DNA of 64,000 bases from Rhizobium etli CFN 42 (GCF_000092045.1 NC_007761.1:4101501-4165500), one strand, 5' to 3'; shown: positions 51,663 to 61,599, counted from the first letter of the stretch. The notes: a model not told the origin generated them from the sequence alone. A program made the numbers and translations.

Positions 51663-52620
51663 TCCTTCTATGTCGGCGTGTCGGCCGCTCTCTTTGCGGC
51701 CTTTGCCTTTTCGCTCAACTTTATCGTGCCCTTTATCATCGGCGACTATTCCACCTTCGATTTCGCTCTCATTCGTCATCTCGTCTCGGCCTTGGTCGGC
51801 ATGTTCATCCTATTTTCGGAGAAGCACGTCGCGCGCCATCTCACCCTCCGGAACGTTCAGCAGGCCCTTTGGCTCGCCTTCGTGGGATGTCGGTTACTTC
51901 CTGACGGTAACGGGAGCGGCCATCTTTGCCGGCCCCGTCATTGCGCCGGCCTTCCTCGGCTTGGTACCGATCGTCTTGATGGTCATTGGAAATCAGCGCC
52001 AGGGATCCTTGCCGTGGCGGTCCCTTATGCCGCCTTTGGCGCTGGTGCTGATCGGCCTTGTTCTGGTGAATGGCACGGCATTCACGGCTGAAGGACTGAA
52101 TTCGGTCAAGTCCTTTTGGGTCGGCGTACCGCTGGCGCTCGCCGCCGTAGGACTTTGGGTCTTGTTCGCCCTTGCCAATCAGGCTGCACTCGCCGCCTGA
52201 CCGGAGGTGCCCTCAGGCGTGTGGTCGGCGCTGATACTGGTGGGCGGTGGCGTCTTGATGCTGGCCTTCTATCCCCTCGGTGCCGCGATGGACCTCTTCA
52301 AGCTCCCCGCATTGGGATTCGGCTGGAGTTCCGCCGGCAGCTTGTATGTTTGGGGTACATCTTTGGCGCTGCTGGCAACCGTAGGCGGCGTCTGGGCCTG
52401 GAACATTGCGTCACGAAGCCTGCCCGTCGCCTTGGCCGCGCAATTGATCGTTTCTGAAACAGCCTTCGGCGTCATCGGAGGACTTGTCGTGCATGCCCGC
52501 TGGCCGACCCCAATCGAAATCGCTGGGGTGACGGTCCTGATCGCCGGTGTCGTTCTGTCGGTGCGAATTTTCTACGATCGTCAATTTGCATCGGGAAGGA
52601 CATTGCTTGCGCAGGAGTGA
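51663..52620 (+). pseudogene. DMT (EamA) family transporter, disrupted
   Basis: The protein reads in one frame from SFYVGVSAALFAAFAFSLNF to about ALWLAFVG (near 51885), then continues one frame over as WDVGYFLTVTGAAIFAGPVI to a TGA at 52198-52200, and after that stop goes on in the same frame as PEVPSGVWSALILVGGGV to 52620. The joined sequence has the ten hydrophobic segments of an EamA transporter. So one frameshift and one nonsense codon (probably CGA to TGA) are present, and no credible start remains. Confidence 0.85.
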
Positions 52621-52655
52621 GCTCTGCGGTCATCTCGAATGCTCTCAGGAGACAC

Positions 52656-52686
52656 GAAAAAGCCCGCGCGGCGATGCCGGCGGGCT
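52656..52686 (-). terminator. Intrinsic terminator of argG
   Basis: Stem AGCCCGC (52661-52667) / GCGGGCT (52680-52686) extended inward by CGGC/GCCG with one bulged G and a 3-nt loop; five Ts follow on the minus strand. It begins 26 nt after the argG stop. Confidence 0.85.
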
Positions 52687-52712
52687 CATCTCTGTTCGAA
52701 AGCGAAACGCGA

Positions 52713-53936
52713 TTACTTCGCGAGGTTCCGCTTGCCGAGCGTGCGCAGGCGCAGCGCGTTGAGCTTGATGAAGCCGGCTGCGTCCTTCTGGTCGTAGGCG
52801 CCTTGATCGTCCTCGAAAGTGACGAGCTTGTCGGAATAGAGCGACTTTTCGCTTTCGCGGCCGATGACCATGACATTGCCCTTGTAGAGCTTCAACGTCA
52901 CTTCGCCTTCGACATATTCCTGGCTCTTGTCGATGAGGGCTTGCAGCATCTCGCGCTCCGGCGAGAACCAAAAGCCATAATAGATGAGCTCCGCGTAACG
53001 CGGCATGATCTCATCCTTGAGATGGGCCGCACCCCGGTCGAGCGTGATCGATTCGATGGCGCGATGGGCCGACAGCAGGATCGTGCCGCCGGGCGTTTCA
53101 TAGACGCCGCGCGATTTCATGCCGACGAAGCGGTTCTCGACGAGGTCGAGACGGCCGATGCCGTTGTCGCGGCCATAGGTGTTGAGTGTGGCCAGCAGCG
53201 TCGCGGGCGACATCTCGACGCCGTTGATCGAGACGGCGTCGCCCTTGCGAAAGCCGACCTTGATCACTGTCGCCTTGTCCGGCGCGGCTTCCGGGGAGAT
53301 GGTGCGCATATGTACATATTCCGGCGCTTCCTGGGCGGGGTCCTCAAGAACCTTGCCCTCGGAAGAGGAATGCAGCAGGTTGGCGTCGACGGAGAACGGC
53401 GCTTCGCCCTTCTTGTCCTTGGCGACAGGGATCTGGTGCTGTTCGGCAAAGGCCAGCAGTTCCGTGCGGCTCTTGAACGCCCAGTCGCGCCAGGGCGCGA
53501 TGATCTTGATGTCGGGGTTCAGGGCATAGGCGGAGAGTTCGAAACGGACCTGGTCGTTGCCCTTGCCGGTCGCGCCGTGGGCGATCGCATCGGCGCCGGT
53601 CTTGCGGGCGATATCGATCAGATGCTTGGAAATCAGAGGACGGGCGATCGAGGTGCCGAGGAGATAGACGCCCTCATAGACAGCATTGGCACGGAACATC
53701 GGGAAGACGAAATCGCGCACGAATTCCTCGCGCACATCCTCGATGTAGATCTCCTTGATGCCAAGCATCTCGGCCTTTTTGCGCGCCGGCTCCAGCTCTT
53801 CGCCCTGGCCGAGATCGGCGGTGAAGGTGACGACTTCGGCGCCGAGCTCCGTCTGCAGCCACTTCAGGATGATCGAGGTGTCGAGGCCGCCGGAATAGGC
53901 GAGCACGACTTTCTTCACGTCTTTATATGATGCCAT
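52713..53936 (-). CDS. argG: Argininosuccinate synthase
   Basis: Condenses citrulline and aspartate in arginine synthesis. 407 residues. N-terminal PP-loop [18 protein letters not shown], then [16 protein letters not shown] and the tetramer-forming C-terminal helix region. Single gene with terminator, divergent from an SDR. Confidence 0.97.
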   Translation of the reverse strand: MASYKDVKKVVLAYSGGLDTSIILKWLQTELGAEVVTFTADLGQGEELEPARKKAEMLGIKEIYIEDVREEFVRDFVFPMFRANAVYEGVYLLGTSIARPLISKHLIDIARKTGADAIAHGATGKGNDQVRFELSAYALNPDIKIIAPWRDWAFKSRTELLAFAEQHQIPVAKDKKGEAPFSVDANLLHSSSEGKVLEDPAQEAPEYVHMRTISPEAAPDKATVIKVGFRKGDAVSINGVEMSPATLLATLNTYGRDNGIGRLDLVENRFVGMKSRGVYETPGGTILLSAHRAIESITLDRGAAHLKDEIMPRYAELIYYGFWFSPEREMLQALIDKSQEYVEGEVTLKLYKGNVMVIGRESEKSLYSDKLVTFEDDQGAYDQKDAAGFIKLNALRLRTLGKRNLAK

Positions 53937-54113
53937 GGTGATGAGGTCCGTTGCATAAAAGGCCGGCGAAAACCCGGTGTCGCGGCACTTTTAGCGAGAT
54001 TGGCGCGTGACGCAAGGGCAAGTGCGAGGCCGCCAGCGCCGATAGCGTTTGACAGCGCCAAAGCGGAGCCCATATTCGCCAACGTCCGAACAATGATCAA
54101 GGAGGGGCTCCCC

Positions 54114-54965
54114 GTGACGAATATTCAAGAGATTTTCAAGAAATCCAACGTCGCGGTCGTCACCGGCGGCGCCTCCGGCATCGGCTTTGCTGCCGCGAAA
54201 TATTTCGCCGGACGCGGCATGAGCGTCGTCATCGCCGATCTCGGCGGCGACCGGCTAGCCGCTGCCGCCGAGGAACTCAAGGCCATCGCCGGGGAAGAAG
54301 ACGTGATGGCTGTCGAGACCGACGTGGCCAGCCGGGACTCTCTGGAGGCGCTCGAACGCGCCGTGCTCCAGCGTTTCGGCCGCGTCCATGTGCTGATGAA
54401 CAATGCCGGGATAGGTCCGGAGACCTCGATCTTCAGCGCGCAAGCGAACTGGGATCACATCTTCGCCGTCAACCTGATGGGCGTCATCAACGGCACACGC
54501 ACCTTCGGCCCGAAGATGCTATCGCACGGCGAACCCGGCCTGATCATTAACACCGGCTCCAAGCAGGGCATCACTACGCCGCCCGGCAATCCCGCCTACA
54601 ATATCTCCAAATCGGGCGTGAAGGTCTTTACCGAGGCCTTGGAACACGAGCTTCGTAACATCGAAGGCGGGAAGATCTCCGCGCATCTCTTGATCCCCGG
54701 CTTCGTCTTCACGGGCCTCACCAAGGGCGACCGCGCGGAAAAACCGGCCGGCGCCTGGACGCCGGAGCAGACGGTCGATTTCATGGTGCAGAGCCTGGAG
54801 CGCGGCGATTTCTATATCCTCTGCCCCGATAACGACGTTGCCCGTCCGGTCGACGAACGCCGCATGGCCTGGGCGATGGGCGATATCATCGAAAACCGTC
54901 CGCCGTTGTCGCGCTGGCACAAGGATTATGCCGACAAGTTCAAGGCCTTCCTGGATCAGAAGTGA
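54114..54965 (+). CDS. SDR family oxidoreductase
   Basis: 283 residues from GTG 54114 (MTNIQEIFKKSNVAVV), which has AAGGAGG 8 nt upstream; ATG 54093 would place the start before that site and is less likely. TGGASGIG, NNAG, and catalytic S/Y/K in NTGSKQG and PAYNISKSG. The unusual ending (PDNDVARPVDERRM, then PPLSRWHKDY) matches a rhizobial SDR subgroup; substrate unknown. Confidence 0.9.
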   Translation: MTNIQEIFKKSNVAVVTGGASGIGFAAAKYFAGRGMSVVIADLGGDRLAAAAEELKAIAGEEDVMAVETDVASRDSLEALERAVLQRFGRVHVLMNNAGIGPETSIFSAQANWDHIFAVNLMGVINGTRTFGPKMLSHGEPGLIINTGSKQGITTPPGNPAYNISKSGVKVFTEALEHELRNIEGGKISAHLLIPGFVFTGLTKGDRAEKPAGAWTPEQTVDFMVQSLERGDFYILCPDNDVARPVDERRMAWAMGDIIENRPPLSRWHKDYADKFKAFLDQK

Positions 54966-55140
54966 TCGGCTCTGATGCCTGTCGCCCGAAAGTGTCCAGC
55001 GGTTCCGGGATACGACATGCATAGACCAAACAGCAAATGCGCGTCGCATGAATCAAGTTTAATGCAACACGCATGAGAAGGTTTGATTGGTAATTTTCTG
55101 AAAGCCGGATAAAGATCGTCGGGTCTTCCGGCTTCAGAGT

Positions 55141-55788
55141 ATGCCCATGGATTTCCTGCCCAGCCTGCCGACCCTTCTGGCCTTCGCTGCCGCCACGCTG
55201 CTGCTCGCGGCAACGCCGGGGCCTGACATGACGCTGTCGATCAGCCGGGCGCTTGCGCAGGGTAAGAAGCCCGCTCTCTTCGTGGTCGTCGGCACCAGCC
55301 TCGGCATTGTCGTCCATACGATGCTGGTTGCATTTGGCATTTCGGCGCTGATCACTGCCTCGCCGACCGCCTTCCTGATCCTGAAGACCGGCGGCGGCGC
55401 TTACCTGTTCTGGCTCGCGGTGCAGGCAATCCGCTACGGCTCTAAGCTCACTGTCGCCAGGGTCGAGGAACAGAAGGGTACAGCCCTTTCGAACATCTCG
55501 TCGGGTTTTTGGGTCAATCTTCTGAACCCGAAGGTCATCATTTTCTTCATGACCTTTCTGCCGCAATTCGTCAGCGCCGGCGATCCGGCTGTCACCCAGA
55601 AACTGCTTTTCCTCGGGCTGTGCTTCATCCTGATTGGCATGCCCGTCAATGCCAGCGTCATCTTCGCTGCCGACTGGCTGGCCTCCTGGCTGCAGAACAA
55701 CAAGAAGGTGCTGCGCGGCATGGACTATACCTTCGCCGGCGTCTTCTCGGTCTTCGCAGCCAAGATCCTGCTCACCCAGGCGAAATAA
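55141..55788 (+). CDS. LysE family exporter
   Basis: 215 residues from ATG 55141; ATG 55147 is nearly as good and neither has a clear ribosome site. TPGPDMTLSISRALAQGKKP and LLNPKVIIFFMTFLPQF are classical RhtB-type signatures. Substrate unknown. It converges on the ABC transporter genes, with a palindrome between. Confidence 0.92.
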   Translation: MPMDFLPSLPTLLAFAAATLLLAATPGPDMTLSISRALAQGKKPALFVVVGTSLGIVVHTMLVAFGISALITASPTAFLILKTGGGAYLFWLAVQAIRYGSKLTVARVEEQKGTALSNISSGFWVNLLNPKVIIFFMTFLPQFVSAGDPAVTQKLLFLGLCFILIGMPVNASVIFAADWLASWLQNNKKVLRGMDYTFAGVFSVFAAKILLTQAK

Positions 55789-55808
55789 TCGCGGTCGGCG
55801 CTAGCCGA

Positions 55809-55824
55809 TCCGCCCGCGGGCGGA
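55809..55824. terminator. GC palindrome between convergent genes
   Basis: TCCGCCCGCGGGCGGA, a perfect 16-bp palindrome 20 nt after lysE and 41 nt after the ABC ATPase gene. It can form a 6-bp stem with a 4-nt loop on either strand. No T-run on either side, so it may act as a Rho-linked or 3'-end protecting element. Confidence 0.45.
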
Positions 55825-55865
55825 CCGGTAAAACTCGCCACGGGTTGATCGATCACACTGTTGGC

Positions 55866-56660
55866 TCAGCCAATCAGCAAAGCGTCGTCATCCAGCGTCT
55901 GACCGCGCATCTTGCGGAACATGGCGATCAGGTCCTCGACCTGCAGGTTCTTTCGGTTGTCGCCTGCTACGTCGAGGACGATCTCGCCGCCATGCAGCAT
56001 GATCGTGCGATGGCCGTAATCCAGTGCCTGGCGCATGGAATGCGTGACCATCATCGTCGTCAGCTTGCGCTCGGCGACGATCTTCTGCGTGAGGTTCATC
56101 ACGAACTCGGCCATCCCAGGATCGAGTGCTGCCGTATGTTCGTCGAGCAGCAGCACTTCCGAGCCGGCAAGAGTGGCCATGACGAGCGAAACGGCCTGCC
56201 GCTGCCCGCCCGAAAGCAGGTCCATGCGATCCTTTAGCCGGTTTTCCAGTCCGAGATTGAGCTCGGCGATCCGCTCCTTGAAATAGTCGCGGCGCTTGCC
56301 GCCGAGCGCCGGTACGAGCCCGCGCTTTTCACCGCGGCGTGCGGCCAGAGCAAGGTTTTCCTCGATCGACAGCGAACCGCAGCTGCCCGTCAGCGGATCC
56401 TGGAAGACGCGCGCCACCAGGCCGGCGCGCGCCGCCGTCGATTTGCGCGTCACCTCGCTCTTGCCGATCAGCACCTGCCCTTCGGTCGGAATGACATCGC
56501 CGGCGAGCACGCCGAGCAGCGTCGATTTGCCGGCGCCATTGGAGCCGATGACGGTAACGAAGGAGCCTTGTTCGATGGTCAGGCTGACGCCGTTCAGCGC
56601 CTGCTTCTGCAGCGGCGTGCCGCGTCCGAAGACGACCTTGATGTCCTTGACGCTGATCAC
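55866..56660 (-). CDS. ABC transporter ATP-binding protein (TrpZ-like)
   Basis: 264 residues from GTG 56660 (MISVKDIKVVFGRGTP), which overlaps the permease stop as GTGA; the longer open frame upstream is the permease antiframe. Walker A GSNGAGKSTL, signature LLSGGQRQAV and Walker B VLLLDEHTAALDP are complete. Powers import through the permease encoded just before it. Confidence 0.93.
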   Translation of the reverse strand: MISVKDIKVVFGRGTPLQKQALNGVSLTIEQGSFVTVIGSNGAGKSTLLGVLAGDVIPTEGQVLIGKSEVTRKSTAARAGLVARVFQDPLTGSCGSLSIEENLALAARRGEKRGLVPALGGKRRDYFKERIAELNLGLENRLKDRMDLLSGGQRQAVSLVMATLAGSEVLLLDEHTAALDPGMAEFVMNLTQKIVAERKLTTMMVTHSMRQALDYGHRTIMLHGGEIVLDVAGDNRKNLQVEDLIAMFRKMRGQTLDDDALLIG

Positions 56661-57535
56661 GATGCGGCACCTCGGCGAAGACGGGGAAGAATGAGTGCGA
56701 AGGTCACGAGAACTGCGGTGACGAAATTGAGGTCGGAGGCCTGCAGGCCGATGACGTCGCTCGACAGCGCCAGCTGGATGGCGATGCGATACAGGATCGA
56801 GCCGAGCACGCAGCCGACGAGCGCGATCAGCAGACCCCGGCGTCCGAGCAGCGTCTCGCCGATGATGACGGCGGCAAGACCGACGACGATCGTGCCGACG
56901 CCCGAAGTGACGTCGGCAAAGCCGTTGGTCTGGGCAAACAAGGCGCCGCCGAAAGCCACCAGCGCATTCGAGATCGCCATGCCGAGATAGATCTGCCGGC
57001 TGGTATCGACGCCCTGGGCGCGGGCCATGCGCGCATTGGCGCCGGTCGCGCGCATGGCAAGCCCGGCATCGCTTTCGAGGAACCGCCACACCAAGACGAG
57101 CGCGACGATGACGAGAACGCCGACGAAGAGCGGCCGCACGTAGAAATCGCGAAGGCCATGGCCGAAGAACGGGCTGATCATCGTGTCGGCATTGATGAGG
57201 GCGACATTGGGTTTGCCCATCACCCTCAGATTCACCGAAAACAGCGCGATCATCGTCAGTATCGAGGCGAGCAGGTTGAGGATCTTGAAGCGCACATTGA
57301 GCAGCGCCGTGACCAAGCCAGCCGTCGCACCCGCGGCCATCGCGACCAGCGCCGCGAGCCAGGCATTGACGCCGGCAATGATCAAGACCGCCGTCACCGC
57401 CGCGCCGAGCGGAAAGGAACCGTCGACCGTCAGGTCAGGAAAATCGAGGACGCGGAAGGCGAGATAGACGCCGAGAGCGACGAAGGAATAGACCAGGCCG
57501 AGCTCGACGGCCCCCCAGAATGCGATTTGGCTCAA
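56657..57535 (-). CDS. ABC transporter permease (TrpY-like)
   Basis: 292 residues, eight or more hydrophobic segments, in the branched-chain amino acid permease superfamily (LivH-like). FRVLDFPDLTVDGSFPLGAA and ATGANARMARAQGVDTSRQI are typical of the class that works with ABC_sub_bind receptors. Separated from the receptor gene by 121 nt with a hairpin. Confidence 0.92.
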   Translation of the reverse strand: MSQIAFWGAVELGLVYSFVALGVYLAFRVLDFPDLTVDGSFPLGAAVTAVLIIAGVNAWLAALVAMAAGATAGLVTALLNVRFKILNLLASILTMIALFSVNLRVMGKPNVALINADTMISPFFGHGLRDFYVRPLFVGVLVIVALVLVWRFLESDAGLAMRATGANARMARAQGVDTSRQIYLGMAISNALVAFGGALFAQTNGFADVTSGVGTIVVGLAAVIIGETLLGRRGLLIALVGCVLGSILYRIAIQLALSSDVIGLQASDLNFVTAVLVTFALILPRLRRGAAS

Positions 57536-57594
57536 GGCTTTCAGCCCCTTTTTGTTTCCGTTTCGCCCGTCACGAAACCGCAGCCTTTTAATAC

Positions 57595-57628
57595 TTCAGC
57601 CGCCCCCGTGCAAACGGGAGCGGCTGAA
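57595..57628 (-). promoter_or_regulatory. Intercistronic hairpin between receptor and permease genes
   Basis: 15-bp stem with one mismatch, 57595-57609 (TTCAGCCGCCCCCGT) and 57614-57628 (ACGGGAGCGGCTGAA), 4-nt loop, 28 nt after the receptor stop. No T-run follows. Such elements usually protect the upstream mRNA so that the receptor is made in excess over the permease. Confidence 0.7.
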
Positions 57629-57656
57629 TGTGAATGGTCGATGTAACGATGAGCGC

Positions 57657-58610
57657 TTATTCGATGACTTTGTTGGCGCGCGAAAGCACGCTCTCGGGCA
57701 GGGTGACGCCCATCTTGGCCGCGGCAGCCTTGTTGACCACCAGATCACTGCCGGCGGCGGTCTTGACCGCGATATCGCCCGGGTTCTCGCCCTTCAGCAC
57801 ACGGACGACGATCTCGCCCGTCTGCTTGCCGACATCGTAATAGTTGAAGCCGAGGGCGGCGATCGAACCGCGCGATACTGAATCCGTATCGGCGGTGAAG
57901 AGCGGCAGCTTGCTTTCTTCGGCAACCGCGACGGCGCCTTCGAGCGCGGAGATGATGGTGTTGTCGGTCGGGATGTAGATCGCATCGGCGCGGCCAACGA
58001 GGGCGCGCGCAGCACCCTGAACCTCGGCCGATTTGGTGGCCGCTGATTCGACGACCGTCAAGCCGGCCTTTTCGGCTTCGGCCTTCAACACTGCGAGCAG
58101 CGAAACCGAATTCGCCTCACCAGAATTGTAAAGGTAACCGATTGTTTTGACCTTCGGTACAATTTCCTTGATCAGCGCCAGATGTTCGGCGACGGGAGAC
58201 ATGTCGGAAAGGCCGGTGACATTGCCGCCGGGCTTTTCCATGTTCTTGACGAGCTGGGCGCCGAGCGGGTCCGAGACGGCGGTGAAGACGACAGGAATGT
58301 CATGCGTAGCGGAGACGACGGCCTGAGCCGACGGCGTGGAGATCGGAACGATGACATTGGGCTCATCGCCGGCGAACTGGCGGGCGATCTGAGCCGCCGT
58401 GGCCGGATTGCCCTGCGCCGATTCGAACACGAATTTCAGGTTCTCGCCTTCCTTGTAGCCGGCGGCCGTCAGCACGTCGAGAACCCCCTTGCGGGCGGCA
58501 TCCAGCGCCGGATGCTCGACGATCGCCGTCACGGCAACCGTCACGTCGTCAGCCTTTGCGGGCAGGGAAAAGGCCAAAGTGGCGGCAAGAGCGAGCAAAA
58601 TCGGGCGCAT
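57657..58610 (-). CDS. ABC transporter substrate-binding protein (ABC_sub_bind, TrpX-like)
   Basis: 317 residues from ATG 58610 with AGGAGG 6 nt upstream. Signal peptide MRPILLALAATLAFSLPAKA-D, no lipobox, so a soluble periplasmic receptor. VPISTPSAQAVVSATHDIPV and VFTAVSDPLGAQLV are family signatures. TrpX-type relatives bind aromatic amino acids, but the ligand here is unproven. First gene of the transporter unit, 93 nt after rlmN. Confidence 0.92.
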   Translation of the reverse strand: MRPILLALAATLAFSLPAKADDVTVAVTAIVEHPALDAARKGVLDVLTAAGYKEGENLKFVFESAQGNPATAAQIARQFAGDEPNVIVPISTPSAQAVVSATHDIPVVFTAVSDPLGAQLVKNMEKPGGNVTGLSDMSPVAEHLALIKEIVPKVKTIGYLYNSGEANSVSLLAVLKAEAEKAGLTVVESAATKSAEVQGAARALVGRADAIYIPTDNTIISALEGAVAVAEESKLPLFTADTDSVSRGSIAALGFNYYDVGKQTGEIVVRVLKGENPGDIAVKTAAGSDLVVNKAAAAKMGVTLPESVLSRANKVIE

Positions 58611-58703
58611 GGGTGTCCTCCTGAATGATTTTGGCGGCACTATTAGGAAAAGCGCATGCTTAAATCAATGCAGGAGAATTGTAGCGAAGATCAAACTTGC
58701 TGA

Positions 58704-59933
58704 TCAGTCGTCGGCACCGTGATTGGCGATCATCATCGCCTCGAAGGCCAGGCGCTCGGTCTTACGCATGCGTTCGGATTCCGATTTCAGCTGGCCGCAG
58801 GCGGCAAGAATATCGCGGCCGCGCGGGGTGCGGATCGGCGAAGCGTAACCCGCCGAATTGATGAAATCGGCGAATTTCTCGATCTGCTCCCAATCCGAAC
58901 ACTGGTAATTGGTGCCGGGCCAGGGATTGAACGGAATGAGGTTGATCTTCGCCGGCACGCCCTTCAGGAGCTTGATCAAACCCTTCGCGTCTTCGAGGCT
59001 GTCGTTGACATCCTTCAGCATCACATATTCGAAGGTGATGCGCCGCGCATTGGAAAGGCCCGGATATGCCTTGCAGGCGTCGATCAGCTCCTTCAGCGGG
59101 TACTTCTTGTTGATCGGCACGAGGATATCGCGCAGGTCGTCGCGCACAGCATGCAGCGAGATCGCCAGCATGACGCCGATCTCCTCGCCGGTGCGGAAGA
59201 TCTCAGGCACGACGCCGGAGGTGGAGAGCGTCACGCGACGTTTGGACAGCGACAGGCCGTCGCCATCGGTGGCGATCAGCAGGGCCTGCTTGACGGCATC
59301 GAAATTATAGAGCGGCTCGCCCATGCCCATCATCACGATATTGCTGACCTTGCGGCCCTCGGCCGGCATGATCGTGCCCTGCGGCGCTTCGCGATCGGGG
59401 AAATCGCCGAGCCGGTCGCGGGCGAGCAGCAGCTGCGACAGAATTTCCTCGGCCGTCAGGTTGCGCACCAGCCGCTGCGTGCCGGTATGACAGAACGAAC
59501 AGGTGAGCGTGCAGCCGACCTGGCTGGAAATGCAGAGCGTGCCGCGGCCCTCTTCCGGAATATAGACGGCTTCGATCTCGACCGGCCGGCCGGCACCGCG
59601 CGCGGGAAAGCGCAGCAGCCATTTGCGGGTGCCGTCGTTGGAGACCTGCTCCTCGACGATCTCGGGACGCGCAATGGTGAAATGCTGCTTCAGCATTTCG
59701 CGCATGTCCTTGGCGACATTGGTCATATGGTCGAAATCGGAGACGCCGCGCACATAGATCCAGTTCCAGAGCTGCGAGACGCGCATCTTGATCTGCTTTT
59801 CGGGTACACCTTTTTCCCGGAGCGCCGCCGCCATTTCCTCGCGGGAGAGCCCGATCAACGACGGCTTCTCGGCGCCGGAAGAGGGGCGCGCGGCCTGAGG
59901 TTTTTTGACGACGATCGCATCCATGACGGACAT
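58704..59933 (-). CDS. rlmN: Dual-specificity 23S rRNA/tRNA adenine-C2 methyltransferase
   Basis: Radical SAM enzyme that methylates A2503 of 23S rRNA and A37 of some tRNAs. 409 residues. The cluster cysteines are C141, C145 and C148 (CTLTCSFC); GMGEPLYN and the C-terminal ILAACGQL cysteine of the methyl-transfer pair are intact. ATG 59933, or three codons later. Confidence 0.96.
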   Translation of the reverse strand: MSVMDAIVVKKPQAARPSSGAEKPSLIGLSREEMAAALREKGVPEKQIKMRVSQLWNWIYVRGVSDFDHMTNVAKDMREMLKQHFTIARPEIVEEQVSNDGTRKWLLRFPARGAGRPVEIEAVYIPEEGRGTLCISSQVGCTLTCSFCHTGTQRLVRNLTAEEILSQLLLARDRLGDFPDREAPQGTIMPAEGRKVSNIVMMGMGEPLYNFDAVKQALLIATDGDGLSLSKRRVTLSTSGVVPEIFRTGEEIGVMLAISLHAVRDDLRDILVPINKKYPLKELIDACKAYPGLSNARRITFEYVMLKDVNDSLEDAKGLIKLLKGVPAKINLIPFNPWPGTNYQCSDWEQIEKFADFINSAGYASPIRTPRGRDILAACGQLKSESERMRKTERLAFEAMMIANHGADD

Positions 59934-60129
59934 AGGCTTCTGACCTCGAATTCAAACACGTAACCGTTCCGCAAGCCGCGGACTTCAGGATTTGATCCGG
60001 AAGACTTGCGGAGGCATGACGGCACATTGGCAGAAATTGATGGCGGACGGCGACTGATATCGCGATCTGTCCGCTGTTTGCGCGGCCTTTAGCATCATTT
60101 TGCCCGCGCGTCACTATAGATGGAAATGG

Positions 60130-60156
60130 CAAGAGCCGGCACAAGGCCGGCTCTTG
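60130..60156 (-). terminator. Terminator-like hairpin after ialB
   Basis: Perfect 11-bp stem CAAGAGCCGGC / GCCGGCTCTTG with a 5-nt loop, 24 nt after the ialB stop. The minus strand continues CATTTCC, a weak T-tract, so it is a probable terminator. Confidence 0.75.
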
Positions 60157-60180
60157 AGACTTTGTGACTGGAAGTCCCGC

Positions 60181-60690
60181 CTACTTGCAGCTTTCGATCT
60201 GCTTCAGCGCCGCCGAGATGCCCGAAAGCGAATAGCTGTAGGACGTGCCCGTGCCCTTGCGCGAGACCGCGTTGACCGTCATCGAATGACCGGTCTTCAT
60301 GGCCGCGACGAGGGCCGGCTCCTGAGCCGCGTTCTCGACCCAGCCGGCCTTGTCCTTGGTGAACATCACGAAGGTCTTGTTGTCGATGACGACATTGATC
60401 TTCGAATTTTCCTTCACAGTATAGCCCATCATCGCCTGCGGTTCGTACGAAATGTTCTGGCCAGGGCGCTGCGAGACGATGAAGAAGTTGTCGCCGTGGT
60501 CAACGCTTGCCGGCTGCTTTGCCGTCGGCACGGACAGCACGTAGCAGACGGTGCTGGCGCCCGACTTGTAGGAATAGGCGCCCCATGCCTGAAACTGCTG
60601 AATGCGGGTCGGCGCGGCTTGCTGCGCTGTCGCAACTCCGGCCATACCAAGGGTGAGTGCGAGGGCGGATACGATACTTTTTACAAACAT
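60181..60690 (-). CDS. Invasion-associated locus B (IalB) family protein
   Basis: 169 residues from ATG 60690 with AGGA upstream. Signal peptide ends near VATAQQA. The IalB domain contains FQAWGAYSYKSGASTVCYVL, a YEPQAMMGYTV strand and GHSMTVNAVSRKGT with a terminal cysteine (IESCK) that probably pairs with the first. Bartonella IalB aids erythrocyte invasion; in free-living rhizobia the role is unknown. Confidence 0.9.
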   Translation of the reverse strand: MFVKSIVSALALTLGMAGVATAQQAAPTRIQQFQAWGAYSYKSGASTVCYVLSVPTAKQPASVDHGDNFFIVSQRPGQNISYEPQAMMGYTVKENSKINVVIDNKTFVMFTKDKAGWVENAAQEPALVAAMKTGHSMTVNAVSRKGTGTSYSYSLSGISAALKQIESCK

Positions 60691-61024
60691 GGATTCCTGC
60701 CGGTTCTTGCGATTCAAGGCCCGAAGCGATCATAGCGGGCGGCGCATAATCACGATCTGCTTTATTTTGACTTAATTCAGGTTACCAAATGGTCAACAAT
60801 AGCTGCGATTTGTATGTGCCTGTGTCATTTCAGCTCGACCACGATTCTTGCCCCTTGCTGAAATCGGCTGCGATGCCGGTGCGCCGATGGCACCGGCCGG
60901 CCGTTCGGGTGAATCTAAGACACAAAGATTCAGGCAAGAGTTTGACCTTTCAAAAATCCGTTGCACCTCATTAAGACTTTGGAAATCCGGGACGAAATTC
61001 GCTGCAGGGGGCTTGTGAGACGAC
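60691..61024. other. Gene-free divergent region between ialB and the ECF sigma gene
   Basis: 334 bases without a credible gene. It must hold promoters for ialB (minus) and the sigma factor (plus). A perfect 8-bp hairpin GCCGGTGC / GCACCGGC with a 7-nt loop lies at 60875-60897 and a small repeat GAATCT-N9-AGATTC at about 60911-60931. No EcfG-type GGAAC/CGTT promoter pair was found by eye. Confidence 0.5.
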
Positions 61025-61585
61025 ATGGATGCCGAGGAAAGACGGCGTTTCGCAGCTCTCGCAAAGGCTGTCGCAGACGATCGCGACCAGCAGGCCTTCT
61101 CCATCCTGTTCGACTATTTCGCCCCGCGTCTGAAGACCTGGCTGATGGGCCGGAAGATGACATCAGGCGAGGCCGAGGAGCTGGTTCAGGAAATCATGAT
61201 CGTGCTCTGGCACAAAGCCTATCTCTACGACGCCACGCGGTCTTCACTCTCGACCTGGCTCTTTCGCATTGCCCGCAACCGCCGCATCGACCTGCAGCGC
61301 CGCGCCAACACCCGCATCTTCGACGAAACGGACCCGGCTCTGCAGCCGCCGGCCGACATCGGCGCCGAGGAAATCATCGTCAACGAAGATCGCGACGCCA
61401 AGATCCGTGTCGCCGTCGGCCAACTGCCGGAGGAACAGCGCGACATGCTGCGTGCCGCCTTTTTTCTCGGCCAATCGCACGCCGAGATCGCTGAAACGAC
61501 CGGGCTGCCGCTCGGCACGGTGAAATCGCGTATCCGGCTTGCCTTCGGCAAACTCCGCCAGGTGCTGGAGCAGGAACTCGGCTGA
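61025..61585 (+). CDS. ECF-type RNA polymerase sigma factor
   Basis: 186 residues. Region 2 runs FSILFDYFAPRLKTWL to SSLSTWLFRIARNRRIDLQR, and region 4 has the HTH HAEIAETTGLPLGTVKSRIR. The region-2 sequence resembles the ECF11/RpoE-ChrR type of photosynthetic alphaproteobacteria, but no ChrR-like or other anti-sigma gene adjoins; the next gene, 14 nt on, faces the other way. Confidence 0.93.
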   Translation: MDAEERRRFAALAKAVADDRDQQAFSILFDYFAPRLKTWLMGRKMTSGEAEELVQEIMIVLWHKAYLYDATRSSLSTWLFRIARNRRIDLQRRANTRIFDETDPALQPPADIGAEEIIVNEDRDAKIRVAVGQLPEEQRDMLRAAFFLGQSHAEIAETTGLPLGTVKSRIRLAFGKLRQVLEQELG

Positions 61586-61599
61586 ACCGCGCCGGCCCT

